Shown here one piece after another: positions 1 to 8,267 of a DNA stretch of 64,000 nucleotides. Origin of the DNA: Firmicutes bacterium HGW-Firmicutes-1 (GTDB taxonomy: Bacteria; Bacillota; Clostridia; Lachnospirales; Vallitaleaceae); assembly GCA_002841625.1 (NCBI GenBank), contig PHAG01000002.1:124001-188000 (forward strand). Reading direction: 5' to 3'. The position numbers and the translations under genes are program-made. Each line of letters begins with the position of its first letter. Positions within the stretch are counted from its first letter, which is position 1. Below the pieces are notes generated by a model, which was given only the letters and a program-made list of their open reading frames with translations, had not been told where the DNA came from and made no database searches.

Positions 1-513
1 GTCGCTCACAAATTTGAAGTGGTTACAGCAAACGGTATTGAAGAAATTGTCCATCAAGAAACAACTGTCAAAGATATACTTACTCAAATTACAACCCAAG
101 TAAAACTCTCGATAACAAATGATGCTAAGACAATCTTTTTGCAATTACAGCCAGAAAATTTAGGAAAAGTTGCTTTTTCAGTTAGAAGTGAAAACGGTAT
201 GATGACTGGTCATATTGTAGCTGAAAATAATAGTGTTAGAGAAGTAATCGAACAAAATTTAGCTAGTTTAAGGACCAACTTAGAACAACAAGGCATTAAG
301 TTAGATGAAATCAAAGTCGTTATTGGCAGCACAAATCAATTTTTTAACAAAAGCGACCAAGAAAATAATTCGAATCAGTTCACTAAAGGAAAAAGACGAA
401 GAAGCATCGAAGGCGTTTCCCAAAGCTTTGATCCTAAATTACAAGATGTAGATGAACCACTTAGAAGCACCGGTTTAGAAGAAGAGGAACACTCAGTTGA
501 TTATTCAGCATAA
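1..513 (+). CDS. fliK: Flagellar hook-length control protein FliK, C-terminal part (cut by window edge)
   Basis: The reading frame is open from the first base, so the gene begins upstream and 170 codons are visible. The visible part holds the conserved C-terminal hook-length domain (Flg_hook family), with the signature LQLQPENLGKVAFSV followed by an alternating strand/helix stretch ending near LDEIKVVIG. In the family this domain contacts FlhB and switches export from rod/hook to filament substrates once the hook is long enough. The last 50 residues are charged and probably disordered. flgD follows after 13 bases, the usual fliK-flgD-flgE order. Confident from the domain and the context; the N-terminal ruler region is not visible. 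Confidence 0.9.
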   Translation, partial: VAHKFEVVTANGIEEIVHQETTVKDILTQITTQVKLSITNDAKTIFLQLQPENLGKVAFSVRSENGMMTGHIVAENNSVREVIEQNLASLRTNLEQQGIKLDEIKVVIGSTNQFFNKSDQENNSNQFTKGKRRRSIEGVSQSFDPKLQDVDEPLRSTGLEEEEHSVDYSA

Positions 514-526
514 GGAAGGTGAAGAG

Positions 527-1072
527 ATGTCAGAAGTAAGCTCAGCAACCCAAAAAATAATGGAGAAATATGGTGTAACTAACAATGCAAGCACAAAAGG
601 AAACGACTTAGGCAAAGACGCATTTTTAAACCTACTTGTTACTCAAATGAGATATCAAGATCCATTAAATCCAACAAGTGATAAAGATTTTTTAGCCCAG
701 ATGGCACAGTTTTCATCCTTAGAGCAAATGCAAAACTTAAACACCAGTTCACAAATGTCTCAAGGATATGATTTGATAGGTAAAGTAGTCGAAGGAACAA
801 TCATTAATGAAACTACTCTTCAATCAACAGAAGTAAAAGGGTTTGTAGATGCAGTAAATTTAAAAGCAGGTAAAACCTATTTGCTAGTTGATGGAAAAGA
901 AATTGCACTTGATCAAGTTACAAAAGTAACCTATGTAGACTTTGATTCAGCATCAATAGAATCTTTAAACAAAGTAAATGAAGCTTTAAAAGCTATTCAA
1001 GAACAGCTTAAAAAACTATTGCCAGAAACTGAAACCGAAACCGAAACTGAAACCGAAACCGAAACCCCATAA
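527..1072 (+). CDS. flgD: Flagellar hook-capping scaffold FlgD (short form)
   Basis: This is the scaffold that caps the growing hook and lets FlgE subunits assemble. It has 181 residues. Residues around 30-75 carry the family signature (LGKDAFLNLLVTQMRYQDPL, then DFLAQMAQFSSLEQM). The frame is open from a TTG at 497 inside fliK, but ATG 527 is preferred because AAGGAAGG lies just before it (512-519). The usual C-terminal Ig/tudor-like module is short, and the protein ends in seven Glu-Thr pairs followed by Pro. It is probably cotranscribed with fliK and flgE. The call is firm; the repeat tail is the odd part. Confidence 0.92.
   Translation: MSEVSSATQKIMEKYGVTNNASTKGNDLGKDAFLNLLVTQMRYQDPLNPTSDKDFLAQMAQFSSLEQMQNLNTSSQMSQGYDLIGKVVEGTIINETTLQSTEVKGFVDAVNLKAGKTYLLVDGKEIALDQVTKVTYVDFDSASIESLNKVNEALKAIQEQLKKLLPETETETETETETETP
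1025..1066 (+). repeat. Hexanucleotide microsatellite GAAACY x7 in the 3' end of flgD
   Basis: Seven in-frame GAAACT/GAAACC units encode (Glu-Thr)7 at the C terminus of FlgD. Because the unit is six bases, gain or loss of copies would change the tail length without shifting the frame. Confidence 0.9.
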
Positions 1073-1149
1073 GTTCCTTCATAAGTAACTTTAGAGTATA
1101 AGATGAAGAAGAATTCAATTGGATTAGAAAATGACAAGGAGGGTCAAAA

Positions 1150-1542
1150 ATGAATATTCAAAATAGACCAATTCCCTCTATACAACAAGTACAAAGCGAA
1201 CACTTAGCTAGTACGAAAGTAAACAAACCCAACAATTTACCTACATCAAGTTTTGGAAGTATTTTACAGCAGAAGCTACAAGAAAAAGAACCTATAAAAT
1301 TTTCAAAGCATGCAAATATGCGATTAGATTCTAGAAATATAAAGCTTACTGACGAACAAATTCTAAAAATTCAAAATGGTATAAGTAAAGCAGAGGAAAA
1401 AGGTATTAAGGAATCATTGGTTTTAATTGATAACATTGCACTAGTTGTAAATATTGAAAATAAGACAGTAGTAACTGCATTAGATCAACAAGAAACAAGA
1501 GATTATGTTTTTACAAATATTGACGGTGCTGTAGTATTATAG
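1150..1542 (+). CDS. Flagellar operon protein of the TIGR02530 type
   Basis: A 130-residue protein with a strong ribosome-binding site (AAGGAGGG at 1138-1145) before ATG 1150. The N-terminal 50 residues look disordered. Residues 50-130 form the conserved part, with KFSKHANMRLDSRNI and then LVLIDNIALVVNIENKTVVTA. This matches my memory of the family called 'flagellar operon protein' (TIGR02530), found between flgD and flgE in Clostridia and some bacilli. The biochemical role is unknown to me. Position implies a part in rod or hook assembly. No signal peptide or membrane segment is seen. Confidence 0.8.
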   Translation: MNIQNRPIPSIQQVQSEHLASTKVNKPNNLPTSSFGSILQQKLQEKEPIKFSKHANMRLDSRNIKLTDEQILKIQNGISKAEEKGIKESLVLIDNIALVVNIENKTVVTALDQQETRDYVFTNIDGAVVL

Positions 1543-1564
1543 CTGGACCTCGAGAAGGAAGCTA

Positions 1565-1592
1565 TTAATTCCTGAATGATAGAAGGAATTAA
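1565..1592 (+). other. Intercistronic hairpin upstream of flgE
   Basis: A perfect 8-bp inverted repeat, TTAATTCC (1565-1572) and GGAATTAA (1585-1592), with a 12-base loop. No T tract follows, so it is more likely an RNA stability or processing element than a terminator. Confidence 0.45.
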
Positions 1593-1635
1593 CACATGCA
1601 TTATAACAACTTACATATTAAGGAGGTCATTTATT

Positions 1636-2934
1636 ATGATGCGTTCGATGTACTCTGGTGTTTCCGGTTTAAGGATTCACCAAACAAAAATGGATGTTAT
1701 TGGTAATAATATTGCGAATGTTAATACAGTAGGCTTTAAATCAAGCCGTGTAACATTTAGTGAAGTATTTAGTCAAACGATTCAAGGTGCCAGTGGTGCT
1801 AGTGAAAATAGCGGTGGTACGAATCCAATGCAAATTGGACTTGGTGCAGGAATATCTTCTATTGATGTGGATATGACAGAAGGTGCTGCACAGAGAACAG
1901 ATAATCCATTGGATTTAAAAATTGAAGGTGATGGATTTTTTGTAGTATCGGATGTTACAGGAAATAAATTTTCAAGAGCAGGAGCGTTTAGAGTAGATGA
2001 AGCGGGAAATTTAGTAAACCCTGATGGATTAAATGTTATGGGTTGGACTCCAGATGCGACATCAGGTCTAATTTCAAAGACAAAAGTAGTTCCATTACAA
2101 ATTCTTAATGCTGATAATATGTATGTAGAACCAAGTCTGACTACATCTGTAACATTATCAGGTAATATTAATAAAAATGATCCACAAGTAGCACCTGGTA
2201 TAGGTTCTCCCTTTTCCTTTAAAGTTTATGATAGTTTAGGCTATACATATACAGCTCAATTTGAAATAACACAACCAAACGCAGCTACACCTAATGTGTA
2301 CCAATTTGATTTACCAGCAAATAGTATTACAGATGTCAAAGGTAATGCTATAACAAATACTGCTGCCGTAGGTACAGTTACATTTGACACAACAACTGGA
2401 AAGGTTGCTAGTGTTGTACCAGCACCATTTACGATACCTAGTATCACAACTCCTTTTTCTACCTTCCAAGTACCTATGAATATCGATGCATCAGCTCTAA
2501 CCATGTTTGCTGGTAATACAACAGTTACTGGTACATCTGGTGATGCGAATGGTTTAGGTGCTGGTAATGCAGCTGGTACAATTTCAGGTTTTGAAGTAGG
2601 CTCTGATGGAAAAATACTTGGAAGATACTCAAATGGTGAAACCAAACTACTCGGTCAAGTTATTATTGCGAAATTCCAAAACCCAGCAGGATTACAAAAA
2701 ATCGGAGCTAATCTATTTGAAACAACAAGCAACTCAGGAGACTTCGATGGAATTGGTGAAGATGTTAAATCTTCCGGTGGTAGTTTTAATGCAGGAGTAC
2801 TGGAAATGTCAAATGTTGACTTATCAAGAGAGTTTACAGAAATGATAACAACGCAAAGAGGTTTCCAAGCAAATTCAAGAATCATTACATCTTCCGACGA
2901 AATGTTACAAGAACTTGTAAATCTCAAGAGATAA
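1636..2934 (+). CDS. flgE: Flagellar hook protein FlgE
   Basis: Builds the hook, the universal joint between rod and filament. It has 432 residues. The N-terminal rod/hook motif (MYSGVSGLRIHQTKMDVIG, then NNIANVNTVGFK) and the C-terminal motif (SNVDLSREFTEMITTQRGFQ, then ANSRII) form the coiled D0 core. The middle is Ser/Thr/Gly-rich surface domain. The frame is open from 1576, but ATG 1636 has a textbook TAAGGAGGT at 1619-1627; a second ATG follows at 1639 and cannot be excluded. Length is normal. It sits between the TIGR02530-type gene and flbD. Confidence 0.95.
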   Translation: MMRSMYSGVSGLRIHQTKMDVIGNNIANVNTVGFKSSRVTFSEVFSQTIQGASGASENSGGTNPMQIGLGAGISSIDVDMTEGAAQRTDNPLDLKIEGDGFFVVSDVTGNKFSRAGAFRVDEAGNLVNPDGLNVMGWTPDATSGLISKTKVVPLQILNADNMYVEPSLTTSVTLSGNINKNDPQVAPGIGSPFSFKVYDSLGYTYTAQFEITQPNAATPNVYQFDLPANSITDVKGNAITNTAAVGTVTFDTTTGKVASVVPAPFTIPSITTPFSTFQVPMNIDASALTMFAGNTTVTGTSGDANGLGAGNAAGTISGFEVGSDGKILGRYSNGETKLLGQVIIAKFQNPAGLQKIGANLFETTSNSGDFDGIGEDVKSSGGSFNAGVLEMSNVDLSREFTEMITTQRGFQANSRIITSSDEMLQELVNLKR

Positions 2935-2958
2935 TGATACAATAAACTGATTAAGGCC

Positions 2959-2995
2959 GTTGCATAGTATGAGCGTAGGTTATGTATTATGCAAC
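2959..2995 (+). other. Hairpin between flgE and flbD
   Basis: GTTGCATA (2959-2966) pairs with TATGCAAC (2988-2995) around a 21-base loop. AAGG at 2953 and CCTT nearby downstream could extend it. A short T run (CCTTTTTAG) follows about ten bases later, so weak termination or 3'-end protection of the abundant hook mRNA is possible. Confidence 0.4.
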
Positions 2996-3050
2996 AGTCG
3001 TGATCCTTTTTAGAGCAGCTAAGCCTGTTCAATAAAAAGTAGGTGATAGT

Positions 3051-3257
3051 GTGATCTTTGTAACTAAAATGAACAATGAAACAGTGTTACTTAACAATGA
3101 TTTAATTGAAACCATTGAAGAAACACCTGATACAGTAGTCACTCTAACAACAGGTAAAAAATTAATAATTAAAGAATCAAGCAAAGAAGTATTAAAGCGA
3201 GTTATAGATTTTAAGATGAAAATTTACAATGGAGACTATGATCATGGGAAGGAATAG
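3051..3257 (+). CDS. flbD: FlbD/SwrD-family flagellar protein
   Basis: A 68-residue protein starting with GTG (GTAGGTGATA just before). It carries the FlbD pattern: MIFVTKMNNETVLLNNDLIE, then TPDTVVTLTTGKKLIIKES and a short helix ending in a charged tail. In B. subtilis the homologue (SwrD, formerly YlzI) sits directly after flgE and raises motor torque by promoting stator function. Here the stator genes motAB follow at once, which fits that role. Family assignment is firm; the function is transferred from Bacillus. Confidence 0.85.
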   Translation: MIFVTKMNNETVLLNNDLIETIEETPDTVVTLTTGKKLIIKESSKEVLKRVIDFKMKIYNGDYDHGKE

Positions 3258-3278
3258 GCTCTAGAACGAGGTGAAAAG

Positions 3279-4067
3279 ATGGATCTTGCTACAATAATCG
3301 GGTTAGTTGCCGCAATCGTTTTCGTGGCTGTATCAATTCTGTTGAATGGCTCATTGTTAACTTTTTGGGATGCCCCTTCAGCAATGATTGTTTTTGGGGG
3401 TGCTTTTTCAGCAGTCCTAGTATCTTATCCTTTGGATAGGTACATTAATTCATTAAAAGCAATAAGCTTGGTTTTTAAAAATCAAACAATGGATGAAGGA
3501 ACTGTAATTAAGAAAATTATTGAATTATCAAATGTAGCTAGAAAAGAAGGATTACTTGCTCTTGAAGAAGCAACAGAATCTATTGATGATGATTTTTTGA
3601 AAAAAGGAATATTATTAATAGTCGATGGAACAGATCCTGAATTGGTAAGAAATATATTGGAAACGGAATTGATTTTTATACAAACTAGACATGGATCTAT
3701 TCAAGGATTCTATGATAAGCTTGGTGAATTAGGTCCTGCTTGGGGTATGATTGGTACATTAATTGGCCTTATTAATATGTTGAAAAATATGAACGACCCA
3801 AGTTCTATTGGTCCAAGTATGGCAGTTGCATTAATTACAACATTATATGGATCGATATTAGCTAATTTATTTGCAATTCCTTTTTCATCCAAAATGAAAA
3901 TTAGAAGTGGTGATGAAGTGCTTTTAAAGGAAGTTATGATTGAAGGTCTTTTGTCTATTCAAGCTGGAGAAAATCCAAGAGTAATTGAAGAAAAGCTAAA
4001 AGCGTTCTTATCACCTATATTAAGGAAATCATTAACTGAAGCAGAAGGAACAGAAGGTGATGCATAA
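3279..4067 (+). CDS. motA: Flagellar motor stator protein MotA
   Basis: The proton- or sodium-channel subunit of the stator. It has 262 residues. Four membrane helices are visible at about 4-22, 33-52, 148-168 and 178-200, with a large cytoplasmic loop between helices 2 and 3. The TM3 motif ELGPAWGMIGTLIGLINML and the TM4 motif ALITTLYGSILANLFAIPF are family hallmarks. The stop codon overlaps motB by one base (TAATG), implying translational coupling. The ion cannot be decided from sequence alone. Confidence 0.95.
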   Translation: MDLATIIGLVAAIVFVAVSILLNGSLLTFWDAPSAMIVFGGAFSAVLVSYPLDRYINSLKAISLVFKNQTMDEGTVIKKIIELSNVARKEGLLALEEATESIDDDFLKKGILLIVDGTDPELVRNILETELIFIQTRHGSIQGFYDKLGELGPAWGMIGTLIGLINMLKNMNDPSSIGPSMAVALITTLYGSILANLFAIPFSSKMKIRSGDEVLLKEVMIEGLLSIQAGENPRVIEEKLKAFLSPILRKSLTEAEGTEGDA

Positions 4068-4963
4068 TGGCAAAGAAGCATGAAGCGCCATCAAGCGGTG
4101 GGTTACCACCATGGCTGGCTACATATGGAGACTTAGCTACACTATTATTATGTTTTTTCGTTTTACTATATTCTATGTCTAATGTTGATATAACAAAATA
4201 CAAAGCTGCCTTTAGTTCTTTTGAAAATCAAATTGATGTAATGCCAGGAGGCATAGCACTAACAGGTGAGGAATTAATTACAAATGGTGTGGATCAATTA
4301 AGTGATATTGAATTGATTTTAGACAACAAACCTCCCACAGCTGAGGATTCTGAGTCGGAAGAATTAAAGATAGATGAGAAGAAAAACTCATCCACTAGCG
4401 ACGAAACCACATTAGATCCAAGTGAACAGACTAGTGCAAGTGCAGGAAATTATGATTCCAAAACAGAAAAAATTGCGAAAGAAATTCAGAAATATTTAAT
4501 TGAAGAAGGCATTGAATCAGATATCGTGCTTTCCTATAACTCAAATTATGTTAAGCTAACAATTGAAGGCGAAGTGCTTTTTGATGTAGGGCAAGCTGTT
4601 TTGAAACCAGAAGCAAAAGGTATAATGAATAGCATTGCAAATATGATCATAGAAAAAAATTACAAACAGTACAATATCCAAATTGATGGGCATACAGATG
4701 ACTGGGATATAAATACAGTGCAATATCCTAGTAACTGGTATTTATCAGCGGCAAGAGCAATCGCCGTAGGAGTTATTTTGATTAATCAGTATAATTTCAA
4801 TCCTGATTCGATAGCCTGCACAGGTTATGGTGAATATAATCCTATCGCAGATAATGAAACCCCAGAAGGCAGGGCGAAAAATAGAAGAGTTGAAATTAAG
4901 TTGATTGTTGAAACGGATGAAGTTGTACCAGAAGATATTTTATTGAATAAAGAAGACAATTAA
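4067..4963 (+). CDS. motB: Flagellar motor stator protein MotB
   Basis: The peptidoglycan-anchored partner of MotA, 298 residues. Residues 14-40 form the single membrane helix (LPPWLATYGDLATLLLCFFV) with Asp22 as the ion-carrying acid. Residues 90-140 are an acidic, Ser/Thr-rich linker. Residues 160-290 are an OmpA-like domain with LFDVGQAVLKPEAK, IQIDGHTDDWD and GRAKNRRVEI, which bind peptidoglycan. Most MotB proteins have YADLMTLLL in the helix; Gly replaces Ala here, a small change. Coupled to motA. Confidence 0.95.
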   Translation: MAKKHEAPSSGGLPPWLATYGDLATLLLCFFVLLYSMSNVDITKYKAAFSSFENQIDVMPGGIALTGEELITNGVDQLSDIELILDNKPPTAEDSESEELKIDEKKNSSTSDETTLDPSEQTSASAGNYDSKTEKIAKEIQKYLIEEGIESDIVLSYNSNYVKLTIEGEVLFDVGQAVLKPEAKGIMNSIANMIIEKNYKQYNIQIDGHTDDWDINTVQYPSNWYLSAARAIAVGVILINQYNFNPDSIACTGYGEYNPIADNETPEGRAKNRRVEIKLIVETDEVVPEDILLNKEDN

Positions 4964-5008
4964 TTATATAAATAATCATTAAGTACTATACCTAAATGAG
5001 GTGGAACT

Positions 5009-5509
5009 ATGGACAAGGGAAAAATAATATTTATTGTAGGTGCTATATTTATCGTAATTGCGTTAGTGTTATCTTCAGTATCAGTAATTATGATGAGTTC
5101 AGTAGTAAAAAAGCTGAATGGTGGAACAGAGGAAGAGGTTGTTGCTGAAGAAGGAGAAAAAGTAATACCATTATCTGAAACAACAAACTTTGAATTGAAA
5201 TCACCGGTTATAGCAATATTAAAATCAGAAATCTCTGATAAATCTATGAATAAGAGTATAGAAATTGGTTTCAGACTTGACAATGAAAACAAAAAAACAG
5301 AAGGTGTTCTTGAACTAATGGGTGCAAATGAGGGCATAATTAGAGATAGAATTTCTAAGCTTATTGAAACAAAATCAGTAGAAGATTTTGAAAAACCAGG
5401 CTTCACACAAAACCTACAAAAGGAGATACTTGATTTAATTAGTACTGCTTTTGAGACTGACACAATTGTCGAAGTGTATTTTAAAAACAATTTAGGAAGT
5501 TCAAAATAA
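5009..5509 (+). CDS. fliL: Flagellar basal body-associated protein FliL
   Basis: 166 residues. One membrane helix at about 6-30 is followed by an acidic linker and a conserved extracellular domain (SPVIAILKSEISDKSMNKSI, then the helix-rich C terminus with KEILDLISTAF). FliL rings surround and support the stators. The place between motAB and fliM is typical of Clostridia. Sequence conservation in FliL is low, so the call rests on topology, length and operon position. A good ribosome-binding site, GAGGTGG, precedes ATG 5009. Confidence 0.82.
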   Translation: MDKGKIIFIVGAIFIVIALVLSSVSVIMMSSVVKKLNGGTEEEVVAEEGEKVIPLSETTNFELKSPVIAILKSEISDKSMNKSIEIGFRLDNENKKTEGVLELMGANEGIIRDRISKLIETKSVEDFEKPGFTQNLQKEILDLISTAFETDTIVEVYFKNNLGSSK

Positions 5510-5545
5510 AAGGTTAGATAATAGCTGAATGGAGGTGGTGAGGAA

Positions 5546-6529
5546 GTGGGAGAAGTTTTATCGCAAAACGAGATAGACAGTTTGCTTAACGCCTTAAATG
5601 CAGGAGAACTTGATGTTGAAGAATATAAGTCTAATGCCGCAATTAAGCAAATTAAGGAATATGATTTTGCTAGACCATCTAAATTTGCAAAAGAGCATTT
5701 GAGAACATTAGAGATTATTTTCGAACATTACTCTAGACTTGTGTCGACGACCTTACCAGCGTACTTAAGGCATTCATGTCAGGTCGATGTAATTAATTCA
5801 GAAGCCGTATCCTATTCGGAATTTTCTAATGCACTGTCAAACCCAATTCTGATTGGAATTATTGACTTTGCACCCTTGAAAGGATCTATTGTAATGGACA
5901 TGTCAGTTAATATTGGGTATGCCATAATAGATCGGTTATTGGGTGGAAAAGGTGAAACCTTAGATAAGGAAAGAGATTTTTCGGAAATAGAATTAGCAAT
6001 TATCGAAAAGATGATGACAATTTTAATAGAGCTAATGGTAGAACCTTGGAAAAATGTTGTTGAACTAGATCCTCTCCTTGAAAAGATAGAAACGAATTCT
6101 CAATTTGCACAAGTTGTTTCGCCAAATGAGGTTATTGCCTTACTTACCTTGAATTTGAAAATAGGTAAGGTTGAAGGATTAATTAATATTTGTATTCCAT
6201 ATATTTGTGTAGAAGATGTATTAGATAAATTGAATACCAAATACTGGTTTTCAACTATGAGAAAGACAAATGTTGAAATATATCATGAAATTATTGAAAA
6301 GCAAATAAGCTCTTCAAAAATACCAGTAAAAGCAATATTTGGAAGAACGACGATAACTGTAAATGACTTTGTGAATATACAAAAGGGTGACATTATTAAG
6401 CTAGATCAGAAACTTGACGATGAATTAGATATACTAGTTGGTGATATTATTAAATTTAGAGCAAAACCAGGAATTCATGATAGCAACAATGCTGTTAAAA
6501 TTACCTCAGTTGTACGAAGGGAGGAATAG
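5546..6529 (+). CDS. fliM: Flagellar motor switch protein FliM
   Basis: Middle ring of the C-ring switch, 327 residues. The N-terminal VLSQNEIDSLLNAL is the CheY-P-binding peptide. Residues 45-230 form the CheC-like FliM middle domain, and residues 245-325 the SpoA/FliN-like domain (VKAIFGRTTITVNDFVNIQ). It starts with GTG, after GGAGGTGGTGAGG. The next gene begins three bases after the stop. Binding of CheY-P to FliM changes rotation. Full length, no oddities. Confidence 0.95.
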   Translation: MGEVLSQNEIDSLLNALNAGELDVEEYKSNAAIKQIKEYDFARPSKFAKEHLRTLEIIFEHYSRLVSTTLPAYLRHSCQVDVINSEAVSYSEFSNALSNPILIGIIDFAPLKGSIVMDMSVNIGYAIIDRLLGGKGETLDKERDFSEIELAIIEKMMTILIELMVEPWKNVVELDPLLEKIETNSQFAQVVSPNEVIALLTLNLKIGKVEGLINICIPYICVEDVLDKLNTKYWFSTMRKTNVEIYHEIIEKQISSSKIPVKAIFGRTTITVNDFVNIQKGDIIKLDQKLDDELDILVGDIIKFRAKPGIHDSNNAVKITSVVRREE

Positions 6530-6532
6530 TTC

Positions 6533-7738
6533 ATGGGTGATATGTTATCGCAAGAAGAAATAAATGCATTGCTGAAAGGAATAGATGACGATGCAGGTAG
6601 CTCTGCATTTACATTATCTGCTGAAGAAAGAGATGCTATTGGTGAAGTTTCTAACATTAGCATGGGTACTGCAGCAACAACACTGTTTTCACTAGTTAAT
6701 CAAAAAGTATTGATTACTACACCAAGGGTTGAGGTTACTACTTGGGATAAGGTTGCAAGTGGATTTGAAAAGTCTTTTGTAGCTATTCAAATTGTTTACA
6801 AAGAGGGCTTGTCTGGTTCTAATCTTTTGGTATTGAAAGAGAATGATGTAAAAATTATTTCCGATTTAATGATGGGTGGAGAAGGGGAAGCTTTTGAAGG
6901 AGAACTTTCAGAGCTACATTTAAGTGCAATTGGTGAAGCGATGAATCAGATGATTGGTTCCGCGTCAACTTCTATGTCTTCAATGTTTGGGAAAAAAATT
7001 GATATTAATCCACCTATTTCTAATTATGTTGATAATAGCGACTTCGTTGATCCAAGTGAAATTGCAGAATTTTTGACAGGCGAATTTATTAAAGTTTCGT
7101 TTGATATGAAAATTGGAGAATTAATAGATAGTGAAATTATGCAACTGTATCCAACTCAGTTTGCACAAGATATTTATAAGGCTTTTAGCCAATCTAAGGA
7201 AGTAAGCACACCACCAGCACCAGCGGCTCCAAAAGAACCGCCGACGCAAGATAATGTACAACAACAAATGCCACAGCAACAACAGATGCAACAGCAACAA
7301 ATGCCACAGCAACAACAAATGCCACCAAATATGAATCCATATCCACAAATGAACCCATATGGTCAACCTAATCCATATCAAAATCCTTATCCCCCAATGG
7401 GAGACAATTATGGAGCTGGATATCGAAATATTGAAGTTCAACAAGCTCAATTCCAGAATTTTGACATGAATAGTGTGATTCAACAAAAAGAAAATATTGA
7501 TTTAATTATGGATGTTGCGCTGGAGGTGACTGTTGAGCTTGGTAGAACACATAAGTCGATTAAAGACATTTTAGAGTTTACCCCGGGGACAATTATTGAG
7601 CTTAATAAGCTAGCGGGAGAACCTATTGATGTATTGGTAAATGGTAAAATTGTCGCTAAAGGCGAAGTAGTAGTAATAGATGAAAATTTTGGCATTAGAA
7701 TCACAGAAATCATCAAGCATTCGGGTAGTATTATGTGA
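6533..7738 (+). CDS. fliY: Flagellar motor switch phosphatase FliY (FliN fused to a CheC-like domain)
   Basis: 401 residues. The N terminus MLSQEEINALL mimics the FliM CheY-binding peptide. Residues 25-215 are a CheC-like domain with two phosphatase motifs (DAIGEVSNISMGT and SAIGEAMNQMIGS), each with the Glu/Asn pair that hydrolyses CheY-P. Residues about 225-300 are a Gln/Met/Pro/Asn/Tyr-rich linker. Residues 315-400 are the FliN/SpoA domain of the C-ring. FliY replaces FliN plus CheZ in Gram-positive chemotaxis. The linker looks recently expanded. Start chosen at ATG 6533 after GGGAGG. Confidence 0.95.
   Translation: MGDMLSQEEINALLKGIDDDAGSSAFTLSAEERDAIGEVSNISMGTAATTLFSLVNQKVLITTPRVEVTTWDKVASGFEKSFVAIQIVYKEGLSGSNLLVLKENDVKIISDLMMGGEGEAFEGELSELHLSAIGEAMNQMIGSASTSMSSMFGKKIDINPPISNYVDNSDFVDPSEIAEFLTGEFIKVSFDMKIGELIDSEIMQLYPTQFAQDIYKAFSQSKEVSTPPAPAAPKEPPTQDNVQQQMPQQQQMQQQQMPQQQQMPPNMNPYPQMNPYGQPNPYQNPYPPMGDNYGAGYRNIEVQQAQFQNFDMNSVIQQKENIDLIMDVALEVTVELGRTHKSIKDILEFTPGTIIELNKLAGEPIDVLVNGKIVAKGEVVVIDENFGIRITEIIKHSGSIM
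7259..7325 (+). repeat. CAA/CAG-rich imperfect repeat in the fliY linker
   Basis: Imperfect tandem copies of CAGCAACAACAAATGCCA encode Gln-Gln-Gln-Met-Pro runs in the flexible linker between the CheC-like and FliN domains of FliY. Confidence 0.8.
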
Positions 7739-7761
7739 TTTTATATCTAAAATTTGGTTAT

Positions 7762-7802
7762 AATATCTCAAAAAGTTTATTAAACGAACTTTTTGAGATA
7801 TT
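7762..7802 (+). other. Perfect 16-bp hairpin between fliY and cheY
   Basis: AATATCTCAAAAAGTT (7762-7777) and AACTTTTTGAGATATT (7787-7802) pair perfectly around a nine-base loop. There is no T tract after the stem on the plus strand, so a classical intrinsic terminator is doubtful. It may terminate weakly or protect the 3' end of the upstream mRNA. A promoter follows directly. Confidence 0.6.
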
Positions 7803-7806
7803 TAAA

Positions 7807-7835
7807 TTGTAGCAGTAGATAGTATATGGTATAAT
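7807..7835 (+). promoter_or_regulatory. Candidate sigma-A promoter for cheY and the export-gate genes
   Basis: TTGTAG (7807-7812), a 17-base spacer and a consensus TATAAT (7830-7835) preceded by an extended -10 TGG. It lies 40 bases before the cheY start and just after the 16-bp hairpin, so cheY onward may have its own transcription start. Confidence 0.55.
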
Positions 7836-7875
7836 CATAATATATTTATTTTAAATGCATGAAGGAGAGATAAAA

Positions 7876-8241
7876 ATGGCAGGTAAAAACATTTTAATTG
7901 TTGATGACGCAGCTTTTATGAGAATGATGATTAAGGATATTCTTTCAAAGAATGGATATATTGTAATTGGAGAAGCTGAGAACGGTGCTAAAGCTGTAGA
8001 AAAATATAATGAGTTAAAGCCAGATTTAGTAATTATGGATATAACAATGCCTGAGATGGATGGTATTGAGGCTGTAAAAGCAATTAAGGGCATCGACAGT
8101 AAAGCAAATATTATTATGTGTTCTGCTATGGGGCAACAAGCTATGGTTATTGAATCTATCCAAGCTGGTGCTAAAGATTTTATCGTTAAGCCTTTTCAAG
8201 CAGAACGTGTTATTGAAGCAGTATCAAAGGTCACTGGATAA
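7876..8241 (+). CDS. cheY: Chemotaxis response regulator CheY
   Basis: A stand-alone receiver domain of 121 residues. Acidic pocket Asp10-Asp11, phosphoacceptor Asp55 (VIMDITMPEMDG), the switch Ser in CSAM and the conserved Lys in VKPF are all present. The phosphorylated form binds FliM/FliY. An in-frame ATG at 7855 lies upstream, but ATG 7876 is preferred because GAAGGAG (7861-7867) is correctly spaced from it and the receiver fold starts there. It sits between fliY and fliO, as in Bacillus. Confidence 0.96.
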   Translation: MAGKNILIVDDAAFMRMMIKDILSKNGYIVIGEAENGAKAVEKYNELKPDLVIMDITMPEMDGIEAVKAIKGIDSKANIIMCSAMGQQAMVIESIQAGAKDFIVKPFQAERVIEAVSKVTG

Positions 8242-8267
8242 TATTTTAAGAATATGAGTGGTAAACA

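Noticed and set aside
2256-3032. Minus-strand frames over flgE and the flgE-flbD gap
   Set aside because: They are shadows of flgE codons without ribosome-binding sites or known motifs.
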